Assembly: GCA_963556695.1 (NCBI GenBank)
Contig: CAUWAG010000020.1
Coordinates: 4,340,001-4,404,000 of the forward strand
Direction: 5' to 3'
DNA from: Anthostomella pinea
Taxonomy: Eukaryota; Ascomycota; Sordariomycetes; Xylariales; Xylariaceae
DNA: 64,000 bases
The translations under genes and the position numbers were made by a program. The notes beneath the pieces were generated by a model. That model did not search any database, was not told where the DNA came from, and saw only the letters and a program-made list of their open reading frames with translations. This document shows positions 34,501 to 46,933 of this stretch, one piece after another; position 1 is the first letter of the stretch, and each line of letters begins with the position of its first letter.

Positions 34501-35086
34501 GAGCACCACCGATCTTTCCAGGCCACTGGCCCACTGCATTTGAGCCACTCTGCCACTGAACCAAGCATCGAAGCGCGCTAGCCCGACGACGTACCGTGTA
34601 GCGCCAGGGCCTTTTGGCCCGTCCTGGCTTCTGATTCGCTGGGCTGACAGCTGCTGCTGACTGCATCAGTGCACCTTGCTGCTGACAAGCACTGGCGGGA
34701 CTGGTCCAGTGTCCACGGGCGGCATTTCCATCGATTCTTCCAGGGCACACCACACCACCATCACACCTCGACGACCCGACGGGTCAACCTGCTCCTCTTC
34801 CTCTCGTCTCCATCTCCATCCCATCCATCCCATCATCCACTTCTCCTCACCCTCGTCTCACCTCACCCTTACCCTCACCATTTTCCAACCCTCTCCTCTC
34901 CACACTACCAGCCAACACTGCCGTCAGTTGTGGTAGAGGGTTCTATTGTAGCAGCCAGGTAGAGAACATCATACCCCGTCTTCTGTTCTCCTCCTTCCTT
35001 AATAGTCCCTTTCATTTTCTCTTCTTTCTAGTATCCTTCTTTTTTTCCGAGACCACGCCCCCCAGAGATACCCACCCCCCTTCAAC
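31537..35086. other. 3.5 kb intergenic region, likely long promoter and leader of the KH gene
   Basis: No open frame with recognisable content on either strand. The last 400 bases (34740-35060) are strongly CT-rich with CATCC and CTCACC repeats on the plus strand, the common composition of fungal promoters and leaders. Confidence 0.55.
34740..35075 (+). promoter_or_regulatory. CT-rich tract upstream of the multi-KH gene
   Basis: A long pyrimidine-rich run on the coding strand, ending close to the ATG at 35087. Such tracts mark the transcription start region of many filamentous-fungal genes. No TATA box was identified with confidence. Confidence 0.5.
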
Positions 35087-38000
35087 ATGCAAAAGCTCGC
35101 CAACATGGGCATGCGTCATTGGGGCGATCGAATCCAGACTCCCAACTTCGGCATGTCGTCGAGATCGAACATGAGCATGACCGCCATGAACCCTCACCAG
35201 AAGGTCGGAGCTCCGGGAGCTGCGCCTCTGAGTCCCTCGCCCGCCGCCGATACCACCATTCACTTCGCGTTCAACGTTCCCTTCGCCTCTGACCTGGCCG
35301 GCCCCAACACCGAGGAGGTCCTGCACGCGACTGGGAACTCGGTCATGCGGTGGACACATCCCGGAGAAGCCCCCGACGACATCCCCATCTACGAGCTGCC
35401 CGTCCACGCCCAGAACCTGGCCATTCTGCAAAACATGTGCATGGAGATCACCAGAGGCCCTCTGCCCGTTGATGCCCACGTCATCTCGACCACCCCGAAG
35501 CATGTCAAGGGCCAGATTACCACCGTCTGTCTCTCGGGCACCCCGGAGCTGGTCCACAAGAGTCGTGAAACTATTTTGAGTGGCACTCCATTGGCACTGG
35601 TATGCATGTTCTGGTCCCAAGCAAACTGTGAAATCCATTGATTTTGCTAAACTGCATATTGTAGCGATGCGCTACCATCGACGTCGAATATGGCTTGATA
35701 GTCGATGCCAGGGCTGGCGCGCTGAATGAGAAGTTTAGGTCCGCTCTAGACACGACCGCGGCCTTCTGCGGAGTCGACATCTTTGTACTGGGCCCGAAGC
35801 TTACCCCAACCGTCGATGTCCTCAATGGCGACGTCGAGGTCATTCGGGACCAGAGATGGAGAGTGGCCATCTACGGTGACATCGAGTACACCGAGCAGGC
35901 CAAGACCCATGTCCTCATCTTCATTGATCAATTGGTGCGGCCAACACAATATGGTACTCGAGAGGCATTACTAACGTAGCGTCTAGCTTGGACGGAAAGT
36001 CGACTTGCTCAAGGTCGAGAGCACCCTCCACCCTATCGTCTGTGGTCGCTCGCGGAAGAACATCAAATTGATCGAGTCGCAAACGAATACCGCGATCTAT
36101 TTCCCACCCTTCGCCCAGCCATACCGATATTGCCCGCCAGGTGCAAACCGCCGAGATCCAAACGAGATTGCCATCACGGGCGAGAACCCCCAAGGCATCG
36201 AATTGGCCAAACGCAAAATTCACGACTTGGTCAACCGCACCAAACTGTTCATGAAGGATGGTGTGGTCTCCCCCTCGAAGCTCGATAGCGTCCTTCTGGG
36301 CCGGATGGACAAGGTGCGAAAGATCATGGAGACCAACGGCACCTTCATCATGTTCCCACCGCTTGCTTCCCAACGCAACATGATACGTGTTCAAGGCGTC
36401 GAAGGACTTCAGATTGAGCGCACCATGAGGGAAATCATGTCTCTTGTGGGTGGCTCCGATCTCATTGGTGATGGTTCATGCTGACTAGCGATGTAGGCTG
36501 GCCAGTTCTACTTCGCGGCTTGGTGGTTGCAGCAGTTCACTCCAGCGCAGCTTCCCAACATCCACGAGATACGCGCCATGCTCTGCGATATCAGCTCCAA
36601 TTCCGATGCCGACATCTCGTTTGACAAGATGAACTTCACGGTTACTGGTTCTGACGATGCCGTCAAATCGGCGTTGATGTTGCTCTCGCACATCAAATTC
36701 GTGAATGAATCTCAGAGCACAATTCGTGTCAAGATCGAGCTCGCCAACGAGCACAAGGAATTTGTCTCGGGCAAGAAGAACGGCAAGATCAACAAGATCA
36801 TGACGCAGAGTATGACATAGCCTCCTGGCCTCCGTTATAATGTCGACTAACAAGGTACAGGCAACGTGCAAATCCTCTTCGACAGCTTCAGAGAGTACAA
36901 TTTCGATATCGATGTTAGCGCTCCGACCTATGAGTCGATGAAGCAGGGTATGACGCTTGTTGAACAGGAGATGCCTGCTTCCATCTCTTTCCACGTTCCC
37001 GACCAGTACCACAAGCGCATCATTGGTATTGGTGGTCAACACATCCAACGGATCATGAAGAAGCACTCTGTCTTCGTCAAGTTTTCCAATGCCATGGATC
37101 GAGGTAGGAGATCCGCATCCTTGATACATGCCAAAGTGCTAACCCGACGACTGGTCAGGCGGTATTGGTCGTGAAGATGACGATGTCAAGGTTGACAATG
37201 TCATCTGCCGAACGCCAGCCCGGAATGCTCAGAACCTTGAGTTGGTCAAGTCTGAAATTTTGGACATGGTGGACCGGGCCGTAAGCCTCTCCTCTATCCC
37301 CAGCTTAACCGAGAATGGTTCCTAACAGCTTAACCTGCAGCACTCCGAGTTCACCTCACAGGTCGTTCACGTCGATCGTCTGTACCATCGACAGCTCATT
37401 GCTCGCTTGCAAGAGATAGACGAACTGGAAAAGAAGTGGAATTGCAAGATCGTCTTCCCCAGTACCGAGCAGGCAAGCGATGAGGTGACGGTCACCGGTC
37501 CGGAATGGCAAGTGCCTCAGTGTGCTGATCAATTTCTGGTAAGCCTAATCCAAGCCGAACACCGGCATGCTTCTGAATGTCAACCACTAAATTCCTGATT
37601 AGGGCATGGTCCCCGAAACGCACGAATTGATCTTGACTCGCACACCAAGCTTGGTGAAGTTCCTCGAGTCGCCCGAGTTTGTCAACGAACTGGTTTCGAG
37701 GCTGAAGACTCATCACGAGGTGACGCTCGAGGTGCATGAGAACTCGGAAGAGAAGACCGACAACGGCGAACGTACCGTGACTCTGCTTTGGAAGTTGACT
37801 CGCAACAACGCCGGTGGTCTTCGTGACGCGATTGAATTCCTCATGCAAGAGTTTGCTGCTGCTAATGTGGAGGCGACCATTGTGAAAGGAGCCATGCCTC
37901 GCCCCAAGTCGGACTCTTTCGAGGACTCTCTACAGTACTTTGACTCGAAACTGCTGCAGCATGCGCCGGCTCAAGTTGGCACGGATTCACCGACGAAGCC

Positions 38001-38430
38001 AGCTTTCGGCGAAGACATAACTCAACAGCGAACGGCGACGCTTTTTGACAAGCTGCGCAAGCCATCGCAACTTCTGTCGTCGCTTGACCGCAGAAAGAAC
38101 AGTTCCCACTCGGTGAACACGCTCTTCAAGGGGTCGAGCAACGTATCCAAGTCGTCGTTGATTTCGATCGAGTCGACACGCAGCTTCCATGCTGACCGCA
38201 ACCCCTGGAACGATAGCGGCGTCAATCTTCCAGATGACGACAACAGCCCTTGGCCGACGCGACACTTTGGCAGCAACGGGTTCGACAACAAACTTTCGCC
38301 GCCCAACATGGGGCACGGCGGCGACGTGACGCCTCGACACAGCACGCGGGCGTCTGGCGACAGCGGTCGTCCGTCGACGTCTCATTCCACCAATTCAGGA
38401 TACCCCGGTCACATTGGACCTTTCCGTTAG
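35087..38430 (+). CDS. Multi-KH-domain RNA-binding protein
   Basis: Eight exons: 35087-35599, 35665-35934, 35987-36445, 36497-36809, 36861-37103, 37159-37280, 37341-37538, 37603-38430; 981 residues. Several KH-like units follow one another. The clearest have the GxxG loop: HPIVCGRSRKNIKLIESQTN (about 276-295), followed by an IYFPP strand, and YHKRIIGIGGQHIQRIMKKH (about 568-587), followed by VFVKF. Other units (GRMDKVRKIMETNGTFIMFP; DRLYHRQLIARLQEIDELEK) have lost the loop. The last 200 residues are Ser/Asn/Pro-rich and disordered, with possible kinase sites. This layout of intact and degenerate KH domains is that of the vigilin/Bicaudal-C type of mRNA-binding proteins. It is distinct in length from Scp160-type vigilins (about 1200 or more). 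It probably acts in the cytoplasm on mRNA localisation or stability (family inference). Targets cannot be inferred. Confidence 0.92.
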
Positions 38431-39725
38431 ATTCCCGTCTTTTAGATGCTCTACGTGCTATACCCCCTTCGGCTGGATATACCCTGGCGTACGAATACCC
38501 GGACCTATGATGAGATGCATAGGTCGGTGCTGGTCATTTTCCGCGACTTGAGATTTTCGGTTGAGTTTGTTTCTGCGCTTATGATTTGGTTTTTTTTACT
38601 TTCGATTTTCGCCGGACCGTCGGTTGATGGTGGCGGGCACACGACTGATGGGGACTTTCTATGCACGAACGAATCCGGAAATGATACCACGAGCTGGCCC
38701 ACGCTACCATGGCGTTGCAGATGTCACGGGCGGATGCGTTTGCGAGATACCACAGAAAGCAGGCAGAAAAGTCGAGAGAAGACAAAAGGGAATACCATGA
38801 TAGTTCTTCACTTATATGCGGCGTTGGCTTTACACGGGAATTGATATTTCTCTATTTGACAGCATTCTTCGGATATGCAACATGATGGGCAACCAAGGGC
38901 ATGTTACAAAAGCGCGAGCCTCGATTGCTAAGACTTGTTTTGGAGAGGAGGTGCTCGCCATAGATGATGCTGGCAGAAAGGACTTTGGGGAGAGAGTGAG
39001 AACTCAGTTGGGAGACTGTCACGAGGGATGACAGTTGATGTGCAGCTGGGAGCTGCAATGTACGATACCACAGACGATGACAGGCAATGATACCCTCTGG
39101 TTTCTCCGAAGAAGTGAAGTTGATATGTCCAAGACCAGTACCTTAGTGACCCGGCCTGGCTCAACCTTAATAAGTGGCACGATTGGGGAATTGTTGATCT
39201 CTTGCCGTACTGGGGAACAAGTGAAACTCATCAATCAGCTCGTGCTTGCCTCCTCACGTGCCCACCCTTGGCTTTGTGTGTTTCATCAACGATGGTTTAT
39301 TTTTTCTGATAGACTCGACTCCCACCTTCATCACCACGATACCTGAATACTTCTGCCACCCCACATCAGCTCCAAAACGTCTGTGGATGTGAAAATACAC
39401 CACACGTTGCTGTTCCGTCACCCGCCCTGCACTCCGTTGTCAGGCCGGCATAGATCAAATCAATTGATCGGTGTTCCAATCACGCGAGGCACAGTATCTC
39501 AATCAAGGTTGCCCTGTGTACCAGACGACCCGTTCCCGGGCCCCGATTCTGCCCTGGTAGCCTTGTATCAAACCACCTGCACCCCGCGTTTCCGCCTCAC
39601 CTTTACAGCTCACCCACCACGGCACATACTCATTCATTCACTCACCCAAGGACTCATACCCGTCGACAGACGTCGTGCCCACACCCACAATCTCGCGGTT
39701 TGTTTGCTTCGGAAAATACCCCACG
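38431..39725. other. Intergenic region upstream of the acetyltransferase gene
   Basis: 1.3 kb without a supportable gene. It holds the 3' UTR of the KH gene and the promoter of the acetyltransferase; C-rich near 39530-39720. Confidence 0.55.
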
Positions 39726-41113
39726 ATGTCGGACTCGCCCAAGAAGGCCACGATCGTCAAGGAGAGCTGGGACGAGCCGCTCCCGAACGAGACCAAGACC
39801 AAGACCCAGACCTCTGCCGGTAGTACCAGTAACGCCGGCCGCGCCACCGACGACGCCGTCGACGATTCGGAGGACCTGCCCGACGACTTTGCCGAGGTCC
39901 AGAAGACCATCAGCGGCGAGCGCCGACGCCGCCAGAGCAAGCACATCAAGGGCATCCAGGACCTGCTGTCCTTCCCCTTCTCGCCCAACATCCGCCCGCT
40001 GACCATCTCGGACCTCGAGAGCTGCATCGGCCTCGAGGATGCGGCGTTTGCCAACCCGGCGCATCGGTGCTCGCGGGAGAAGGTGGGTACTCTTGTCTCT
40101 TTCCGTCTTCCAGCCTCTCGGTTCCTTTCCCGACGATCTCACCAGGTTCGGCTTCTTCGATCCTTCTCAGACGGGATCCACCTCGGGCTATTTGACATGA
40201 TACGTCACATGCCTCACGCGCGTCATCTTGCCTGCAGTTGGTCGATGATAACAACTGCCCCTTATCATGCCAGGGATAAGTACCGAACCAAATTGCAGGA
40301 CCCCAGCCGACCAAGGTGACGGTACTCGCCACAGGCATTTCCATTGGGTTAAAAATACTCTGCATACTTCCAATGGCGTCCTGCTATACAGTCTCACGGG
40401 CTCTTTGCCCATGTTTGTTTGCATATCTCACAATGGACCATCTCTGACTTGATTGATAGTTCGAATACCGTCTTGGAGTATGCCCAGAGCTGTGCCTTGG
40501 TGTTTTCTGCACCGTTATTCCTGGCAAGGCCAAAGGCTTCGAGATTAACACTCTCCGCACAGCCCACCCAGTCGAGACAGGCCGCAAAGATGGTGCTGTG
40601 AGCGTCATGATGGCTCACATCATATCAACGAGGTCGAACGAGGAGTTGGTGACGGACCAAGCCATGGACTACCCTCGGGACTTCAAGACCCGGGAGCCCA
40701 ACACGGCGGGCCTAGGTCACCAAGAGACCGGACGAACCATCTGCATCCACTCCCTTGCGGTTGATCCGAAGCTTCAGGGTTGTGGCATGGGCAAGCTGAT
40801 CATGAAGGCATACCTGCAACAGGTCAAGAACTCTAATCTGGCCGATCGTCTCTCGCTCATTGCGCAAGGGGTAAGCATTTCTAGCGGCCTACTTGACTGT
40901 CTCTTCCATGTCTGACACTCTTCTTACTAGTACTTGGTCAACTACTACAAGAGATTCGGCTTCAAGCATGTCGGACCGAGCAAGGCCTCCTTCGGTGGTG
41001 GAGGTTGGCATGATATGGTAAGATATATCCCTATAACTCTCAGCTTGTGTTCTTTTCTGATAGCGTTCCAGACATTCGAACTAGGTGGTTCGCCACCCAA
41101 GCAGAACGATTGA
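39726..41113 (+). CDS. AANAT/Paa1-like GNAT N-acetyltransferase
   Basis: Four exons, 39726-40082, 40460-40870, 40931-41017 and 41072-41113; 298 residues. After an acidic N-terminal extension of about 90 residues (SEDLPDDFAEVQKTISGERR) the GNAT core starts with NIRPLTISDLESCIGLEDAAF. Then come YRLGVCPELCLGVFCTVIPG across intron 1, GRTICIHSLAVDPKLQGCGM with MGKLIMKAYLQQV (acetyl-CoA-binding motif A, Q/RxxGxG form), YLVNYYKRFGFKHVGPSKAS and GWHDMTFEL. This is the arylalkylamine/polyamine acetyltransferase (AANAT, yeast Paa1) pattern, so the likely substrates are polyamines or aryl-alkylamines; the exact one is not determined. The first intron is 377 bases, much longer than the others; an extra small exon there cannot be excluded. 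Confidence 0.88.
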
Positions 41114-42025
41114 AATTGGGGTTTTACGTGGTATTTCGGCTTACAAACCGATCGACGCCCACGACACCACTGGAGAAGATTTCGAGCCCAGATTATGGCA
41201 ACCTGATGACCACCTACCTACCTACCTAGCCTTGCTGGATGAGGATGACGAACACTTTGCAGAGATGTATTGATACCCAGAAAAGGGGATGTTGCTTTTC
41301 CCTTTACGTATGCACTCACGCGCGATGGACGCGGTACTGTGCTTTGGTAGGACCAGGCGTTTCACATAGACATGGTTCCCGGATGGACCTCATAGACAGG
41401 AACATAGGCACTCCGGCTGGAGGCTGGAGGCAGGAGTTGCTGAATGGTAGAGATCACTTGCCCAAAGATCAGCAAGATCGTAGGTGATCAACGCCCTCAC
41501 GGTATACATGAGTGACTATGCTGGTAGGACAAGGACAGGGAGAAGCTCGAGCTGTTTACGGTTTGTGACGTCCCCCAAGACCCATGACAGAGGCGAATCG
41601 TCCTTGCACGGCTACTTTTGGCGTCATCTCCCTCTCCTCTTTTGTTATCCCTCTTGTATCCCTCTTGCCCCAAACCCACTCAGCACCCGGGTATATTGCA
41701 CACGAGGAATATCTCGGCGTTAGCCTGCCAGTAACATATTCCAGATTATTAGTTTGGTAATACCTTCCTTCCCGTTTGTACGATGTTTCCGGTCTGCCTA
41801 TCCACCGGCATGGTATGTCAAACCATCCAGTGTCACGGAGGGCCATGGCTTCGCATGGCAGACAGTAAGGCCAACGGACCTGTGAGGAATGATGGATGGT
41901 TTTGGTGAGGAGGGTGAGGGGGGAAGGTGCAGAGCAGAGGGCCTTGTTTTGCAGGACTGGTTGAAACTGAGGTTGTGGTGTACGTCAAGGACGAAGACGG
42001 CGGAAGGCGTGGACGGTTTTAGGGA

Positions 42026-42060
42026 TGCTGCTGCTGCTGTTGCTGTTGCTGCTGCTGCTG
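42026..42060 (+). repeat. CTG/TTG trinucleotide microsatellite
   Basis: Eleven to twelve tandem trinucleotides, GCTGCTGCTGCTGTTGCTG and so on, in non-coding DNA. Confidence 0.9.
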
Positions 42061-42892
42061 GTGATGTTGTAGGCTCGTTTTGATATTGCTTGCTCGTGTT
42101 GTTGGATTATGGACGTGATATTACAATGGTGACGCAGGAAGAGCGCTATGCAAAGAGAGATGGCTTGCTGTCTGCCTATCTCCAAGTTGCTTCTTAACTC
42201 TGTACCTACGTCTGTCCCGGCCGCGTCGACGGGCCGGAGTTCTACATCTCAGCTAGTTGGACAGGCCCTGACGACTGTCGCCGGATTCTTCTCCCCTGTG
42301 AAAAAGATGAAATCCACCTCTCCCTCAGTCGTGTTTGCGGCTGCTCTTGGATTGCCTACCTAAGGTACTAACTAACCTATGTGTTTCGAGAGCATGTTGC
42401 AATCTTCGGGTGGGTGGGTATGTGCTGTGTGGTACAGAGCAAGATACGCTGCTCGAAATGTTGCTTCTTAGGAAGAGACCTTCTTCGCAACTTTATTTGC
42501 ATCTACCCACGACCGATGCTTGCTTGCTTGTTATGGGCACGGGGCCTCATCCATTGCGTTGTCACTGACAGACTAATTCACGCCTACCTACGCGCTCGCA
42601 AGCTGACCTTTAAAGCTCATCCCCGCCTTTGCGTCCTCTACGTAGCCAGCCCGGGTGGCAGAAACTCAATACAGGAAGGACACTGAAGCTACAGACGAGA
42701 GCCAAGATCTTCCAGCGGGAAGACTTGAGTGGTCGAAAACCCACATGAACAATGTCGAAAATGGCAACAGGACTGATTCCATGACCGTCCACGCGTTGGT
42801 TCCATCGCCAGAACGCCGCGGCCCGAGCAGAAGACCACACACATATAACCTGCTAGCCCTCATCATGCATGATGCGAAAGAATATAAAAGCA

Positions 42893-42928
<36 letters not shown>
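42893..42928 (+). repeat. 36-base guanine homopolymer
   Basis: Uninterrupted G run from 42893 to 42928. It is immediately followed by TTAAGACCCCCTTAAAC and then AT-rich DNA, so it marks a sharp boundary between two compositions. Confidence 0.97.
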
Positions 42929-42932
<4 letters not shown>

Positions 42933-43139
42933 GACCCCCTTAAACAAGAGAATTGTTATTTCCAGAGTATCCGATTTTTAAAGTACCTTATTTTATAACT
43001 GCTAGATTATTTAATAGGTATAGCTTAACACCTTATAATCTAGGTATATAGTTAATATTACGTTTAATAAGGGATTATATACTAACTAAGTGAATAATAT
43101 ATACTGCTTATATTACGTAGCGGCAACCTCCTATCTACG

Positions 43140-43312
43140 AGATGCTGCCACCGCGAGAGAGATATTACTACCGCGAAAGAAATGATGCCGTGAAGATGCT
43201 GCCGCCGAGAGAGATACTGCCGCCGAGAGAAATGCTGCCGCCGAGGGAGATGCTGCTACCGCAAAGGAAATGCTGCCCTCGCGAATGAAATGCTGCGAGA
43301 GATGCTGTCACG
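43140..43312 (+). repeat. Minisatellite with about 18-base unit (GATGCTGCCGCCGAGAGA type)
   Basis: About nine degenerate units. The most regular copies are at 43195-43250, where the unit length is 18 bases. In the minus strand the frame reads a repeated LGGSIS, but there is no start context or family match, so it is treated as a non-coding tandem repeat. Confidence 0.8.
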
Positions 43313-43419
43313 ATGCCTGCGGCGTTGTGGTGGAATCTGGTGTTGTATTCCCAAAATAACAAGGTGGGAGAAAAGGAACAGATGTGCGTACAGCCGAGGC
43401 TGCAGCACATATGGTGCTC

Positions 43420-43500
43420 CTGGTCTTCTTATCTAATCTACACGTGACCTGATGACTAAGCATCCATCCATCCAGGTGGATACGGCTGTACACCGTCACA
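43420..43500 (+). repeat. Dispersed repeat, copy 2
   Basis: Same orientation as 15731-15804. The shared core CTTATCTAATCTACACGTGA is followed by CCTGATGACT, then a diverged part and TACACCGTCACA. Upstream the two copies are only weakly alike (GGTxxTGGTCT). Both lie at the edge of an AT-rich block. Confidence 0.8.
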
Positions 43501-44719
43501 GATGCCTCTATAAGAATTATTACCGGCAGCTAACGGGTTGTAGCCGATAGTAATAGCTGCATCTGCCAGGTGATTGAATAGTTGCGAAATGGGGTATTTT
43601 AAAAACTGGCTACTCTGAAAATAACAAATCTTTTAAAAAAAGAAATTATTGTAAGAAAGCTTAGTTTACAATCCGACCCCATTAAACGTGCCTTGATCTG
43701 GGCGAAACCCCATCTACTTACTTGCTATTGCTAGCACGTCCTGGAATCGAACCCTTAAACTTACGTACCAAGAGGCCTTAAGGGTTGACGTTGGTAACAG
43801 GGCGTCGGTGAGAGATTGGCGCTCATTTTACGGTACATAACTTATGGTCTGGGGCTGGGGCTGTGGTTGCTGGGGAATTCGGGGTGTGCGTGTGCAGGTG
43901 GCCGGCCAGGCCACCCTTAGAAGCAGGCAGATTCTTATGCATATATGCTTAGCAGCCTCGATCGAGGACGTGATCGCTGGCGCGCGGCCATTCACGAAGG
44001 ACTCGTTCGCGATCATTGAGACGCAGTAGCCGGTCGGTCAGTCATCGCCGCCAACAGGAAATGTCCGGCAAAAAACAAAACCAAGCAACATACACAAGGC
44101 AAGGCAGATAAGAACAGCCCCTATATGTCGACATGACGAGCCCACCACCAGAGCAGGCGTAAGCCCCTACTTTCTGTCAAGGAACTTAAAAAACCGTGGT
44201 GTCTGTTGCTTGCGTTCCAACAGATCTGGGAATGACTAAAGACGGCAATGTGGATGGAGGTCAGAGAGTTTTGATGTTGTAGGGAAGGGAAGGTGTGATT
44301 TCCCTGGTCATGAACATTGACCAGGGAAACTGAGTGTTAGGGAACGAGATACCAGGTGGATGGACTTGAATGGATGTACTGAGCAGGTAGGCTAGTAATC
44401 TGTGTGTATACATGCCTGGACTGGAAACGCTGGCCGGGATTTGCACAGTTAGCACGCCTTACTTGAGTCTCACCGGACGACATAGGTGGCGGGCAATATC
44501 TGCATAGGCGGACAGGAGCAATACTGTTTCACGTAAGATGAAAGCTCGCACAGGCATTTCAATGAGTCTCGGGATATCGTCAGTTGATTCGCAATCACAT
44601 TGGTCATGTCATCTCTAGCAAATGTCCCAATCCCCTCCGGAACGCCATGAAACGGATATATCATCTCCTGCCGATAAACCAGCGCAAAGGTCATACCAAG
44701 CAAAGCAGGACATCTTCTC

Positions 44720-46933
44720 TTAACGCCGGGATGTCTTGCCAACTGTACGTTTGCCCGCGAACTGCCAAAATTGTTAGCAAGGGGCCCCGAATGCATACCA
44801 ACGACCAATGTAGAACATACCAGATGTTTGGGCATCGTTGTACCAATATGGCGATCTGCTTCTCCCTGTCTCGCCATGCGGTTCATCTTTCTCTGACTCA
44901 GCTTGGCCTGCTTCGCCATCTTGTCTTTCGCCTCCTCATCTGCTACACCATCCTCGAGTCGGTTTGTTGCCGGCTGGCTTCTTGTTCGGGTCTGGGACCT
45001 CAGTCTCTCCCTCGGTGTCTGATCGATGTCCATCGCATTCGTATCCTCTGTGCCGAGTCGGCTCCTGCTCATAGATCGACCACGCATGACCGATTGCGCC
45101 CTTGCTCTGAGTTGCAGGTCGTGAGTGTCAACGCCCAACTGATCAAGCGAGTCCTCAAGCTGTGAAAGAGGCTTCCTGACAGCATGCCGAGGCAAGGCTG
45201 AGCGGTTCTTGACTTTGCGCATCCGCGCCTCGTTGCGCATCAGCGCTTGCTTCTCTTTGATCATCTCGGCCTTGATCCGCAAGTCAGCCTCCTCAGCATC
45301 ATCGAGTTCCTCGTCCGAGTCATAGTATCCTTCAGCCTCGAGCTTTTCCTCTTCTTCCTCCAAAGCCTGCAGCTTGGCTTCAATGTCAGGGTCGATGAAC
45401 TCGGAGACATTCTTTCCATCGAAGATCTCGGGAATCCTGTCGTGCTTCCACTCCGGGTTGTCCAGGATGTAGTCTGCTCTCAGGTCGACGTTGAAAACAC
45501 CGGCGCCACCATTCGCCTCCTCGACATCTCGCGCAAGTAGACGCCGTTGAGGATCGCTCTTGTCGTATTTCTGCATCATCTTGATCGCTTCGGGGATGAA
45601 AGCTTCCCTCAAGCCACCATCCATAGGCTGTGCAACATGAATTCTTGTCATTACATCCGCCAGCCGGCCGCCTACCGTGCCGCTGCTTGATGTGCCGGCC
45701 TTTAGCTTCTGCGCAACCCGCTCAGCAATGAGCCGCTCGCAGGCCGCGTTCTTCACCTCCTGCACGCCTTCTTGAGTGTTGCAAGACAATTGGAGTAGCT
45801 CGACGTCGCCGGATGAAACCAGCGCCTGAAGCTCACCTCCGGTCTTCTCGTCCAATTCCTCGGGGCGCAAGACATCGATCTTGTTGATGACGATAAACAC
45901 AAGCTTGTTTGCGAACAGGGGCTTGATAGACTTGAACAGCTGCATTTGGGCGTGGACGCTATAGCCACACTGCTCACTCAGGTCCATGAAGTAGAGAATG
46001 GCGGATCGAAGGTGAGCAATGGCCGTCACGGTCTGCATCTCAATCGTGTTCATTTCCTCCAGGGGGTGATCCAAGATACCAGGTGTGTCGATGGCTTGAA
46101 ACCGCAGATACTTGTAATCAAAGTGGCCCACGAATAGAGACTTGGTCGTGAATGCATAGGGTTGGACGTCGACATCGGCCCGAGTGACGCTCCGAAGGAA
46201 GGAACTCTTACCCACGTTGGGGTAGCCGCAAATCAATAAGGTCCGCGTATTCGGGTCGATGGACGGAAGTCGGCCAAGATGTTGTCGGACCTGGTCCAAG
46301 TAGGCAAGAGGATCCTTCAGTCGCTTGGTGAGAGTGGCCATGCGGCCCAGGGCCGCGCGCTTGAGCTGCTTGCATTGGTAGAGACTGGTTGAAAGGGCAT
46401 TAGCTTATCTATCATTGGTTAGTTAGTCGTGGTTGGAGATTACCTCTGAGCGTATTTTAGGAGGCGAACGTAGTCACGAGAGATTGTCTCGATTAGGTGT
46501 TTCGCGGTCGACAGATGACCAAGAGCGATCCGAAAGTGGTCTTTATCGTACAATACGTTGAGCAGATCGCTGTGGAAGGGATGTATGTCCTGCAATCCTT
46601 GTTAGGAACCTTCATTGGTGAGGACTGTGCATAGAGTTGAACTCACTTGCAGGCGCGGGAACCCGTCGAGGATCTGCTGGAACTTCTCGGAGAATGTCTC
46701 CTGCGTGAATTTGACCTTGCGAGCTGTACACCCCCAACGGTTAGCGACTTTGTCTCCTGCCCAAGAGGCATATTCTTTTGGTTGTACGCACTGTAGAAGG
46801 CGCGAATTCGGGATATCTTGAAGCCAGATCGGATCTGGGTCGGGAGCCTTCTCTGGGTGCGCGAAAGCACGATGTCCAGAAACTCCTGCGAGTTCGGCAC
46901 CGGCGCGATATCCTTCCAGGTGGTCTTCATCAT
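44720..46933 (-). CDS. NOG1: Nucleolar GTP-binding protein 1 (Nog1)
   Basis: Essential GTPase of the nucleolus that rides on pre-60S ribosomal particles up to the cytoplasm. Five exons (complement): 46933-46792, 46723-46647, 46589-46444, 46384-44821, 44761-44720; 656 residues, near the yeast length of 647. The N-terminal NOG1_N part reads [40 protein letters not shown] and [15 protein letters not shown]. The GTPase part has G1 [14 protein letters not shown] (about 173-186), the FTTKSL switch, G3 [15 protein letters not shown], and G4 INKID. A long acidic/basic tail follows, ending [15 protein letters not shown] joined over the last intron to [13 protein letters not shown]. Two adjacent ATGs occur (46933 and 46930); relatives start at the second. 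Divergent from the OPRT gene. Confidence 0.96.

Larger units (their letters stand above)
41114..44719. other. 3.6 kb gene-free stretch including the second repeat island
   Basis: 41114-42890 has normal GC with no supported gene (microsatellite at 42026-42060). At 42893 a 36-base G run starts an AT-rich decayed segment to about 43140. This is followed by a minisatellite (43140-43312), a copy of the dispersed repeat (43420-43500) and more AT-rich DNA to about 43720. 43850-44719 is the 3' side of NOG1 without further features. Confidence 0.6.
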
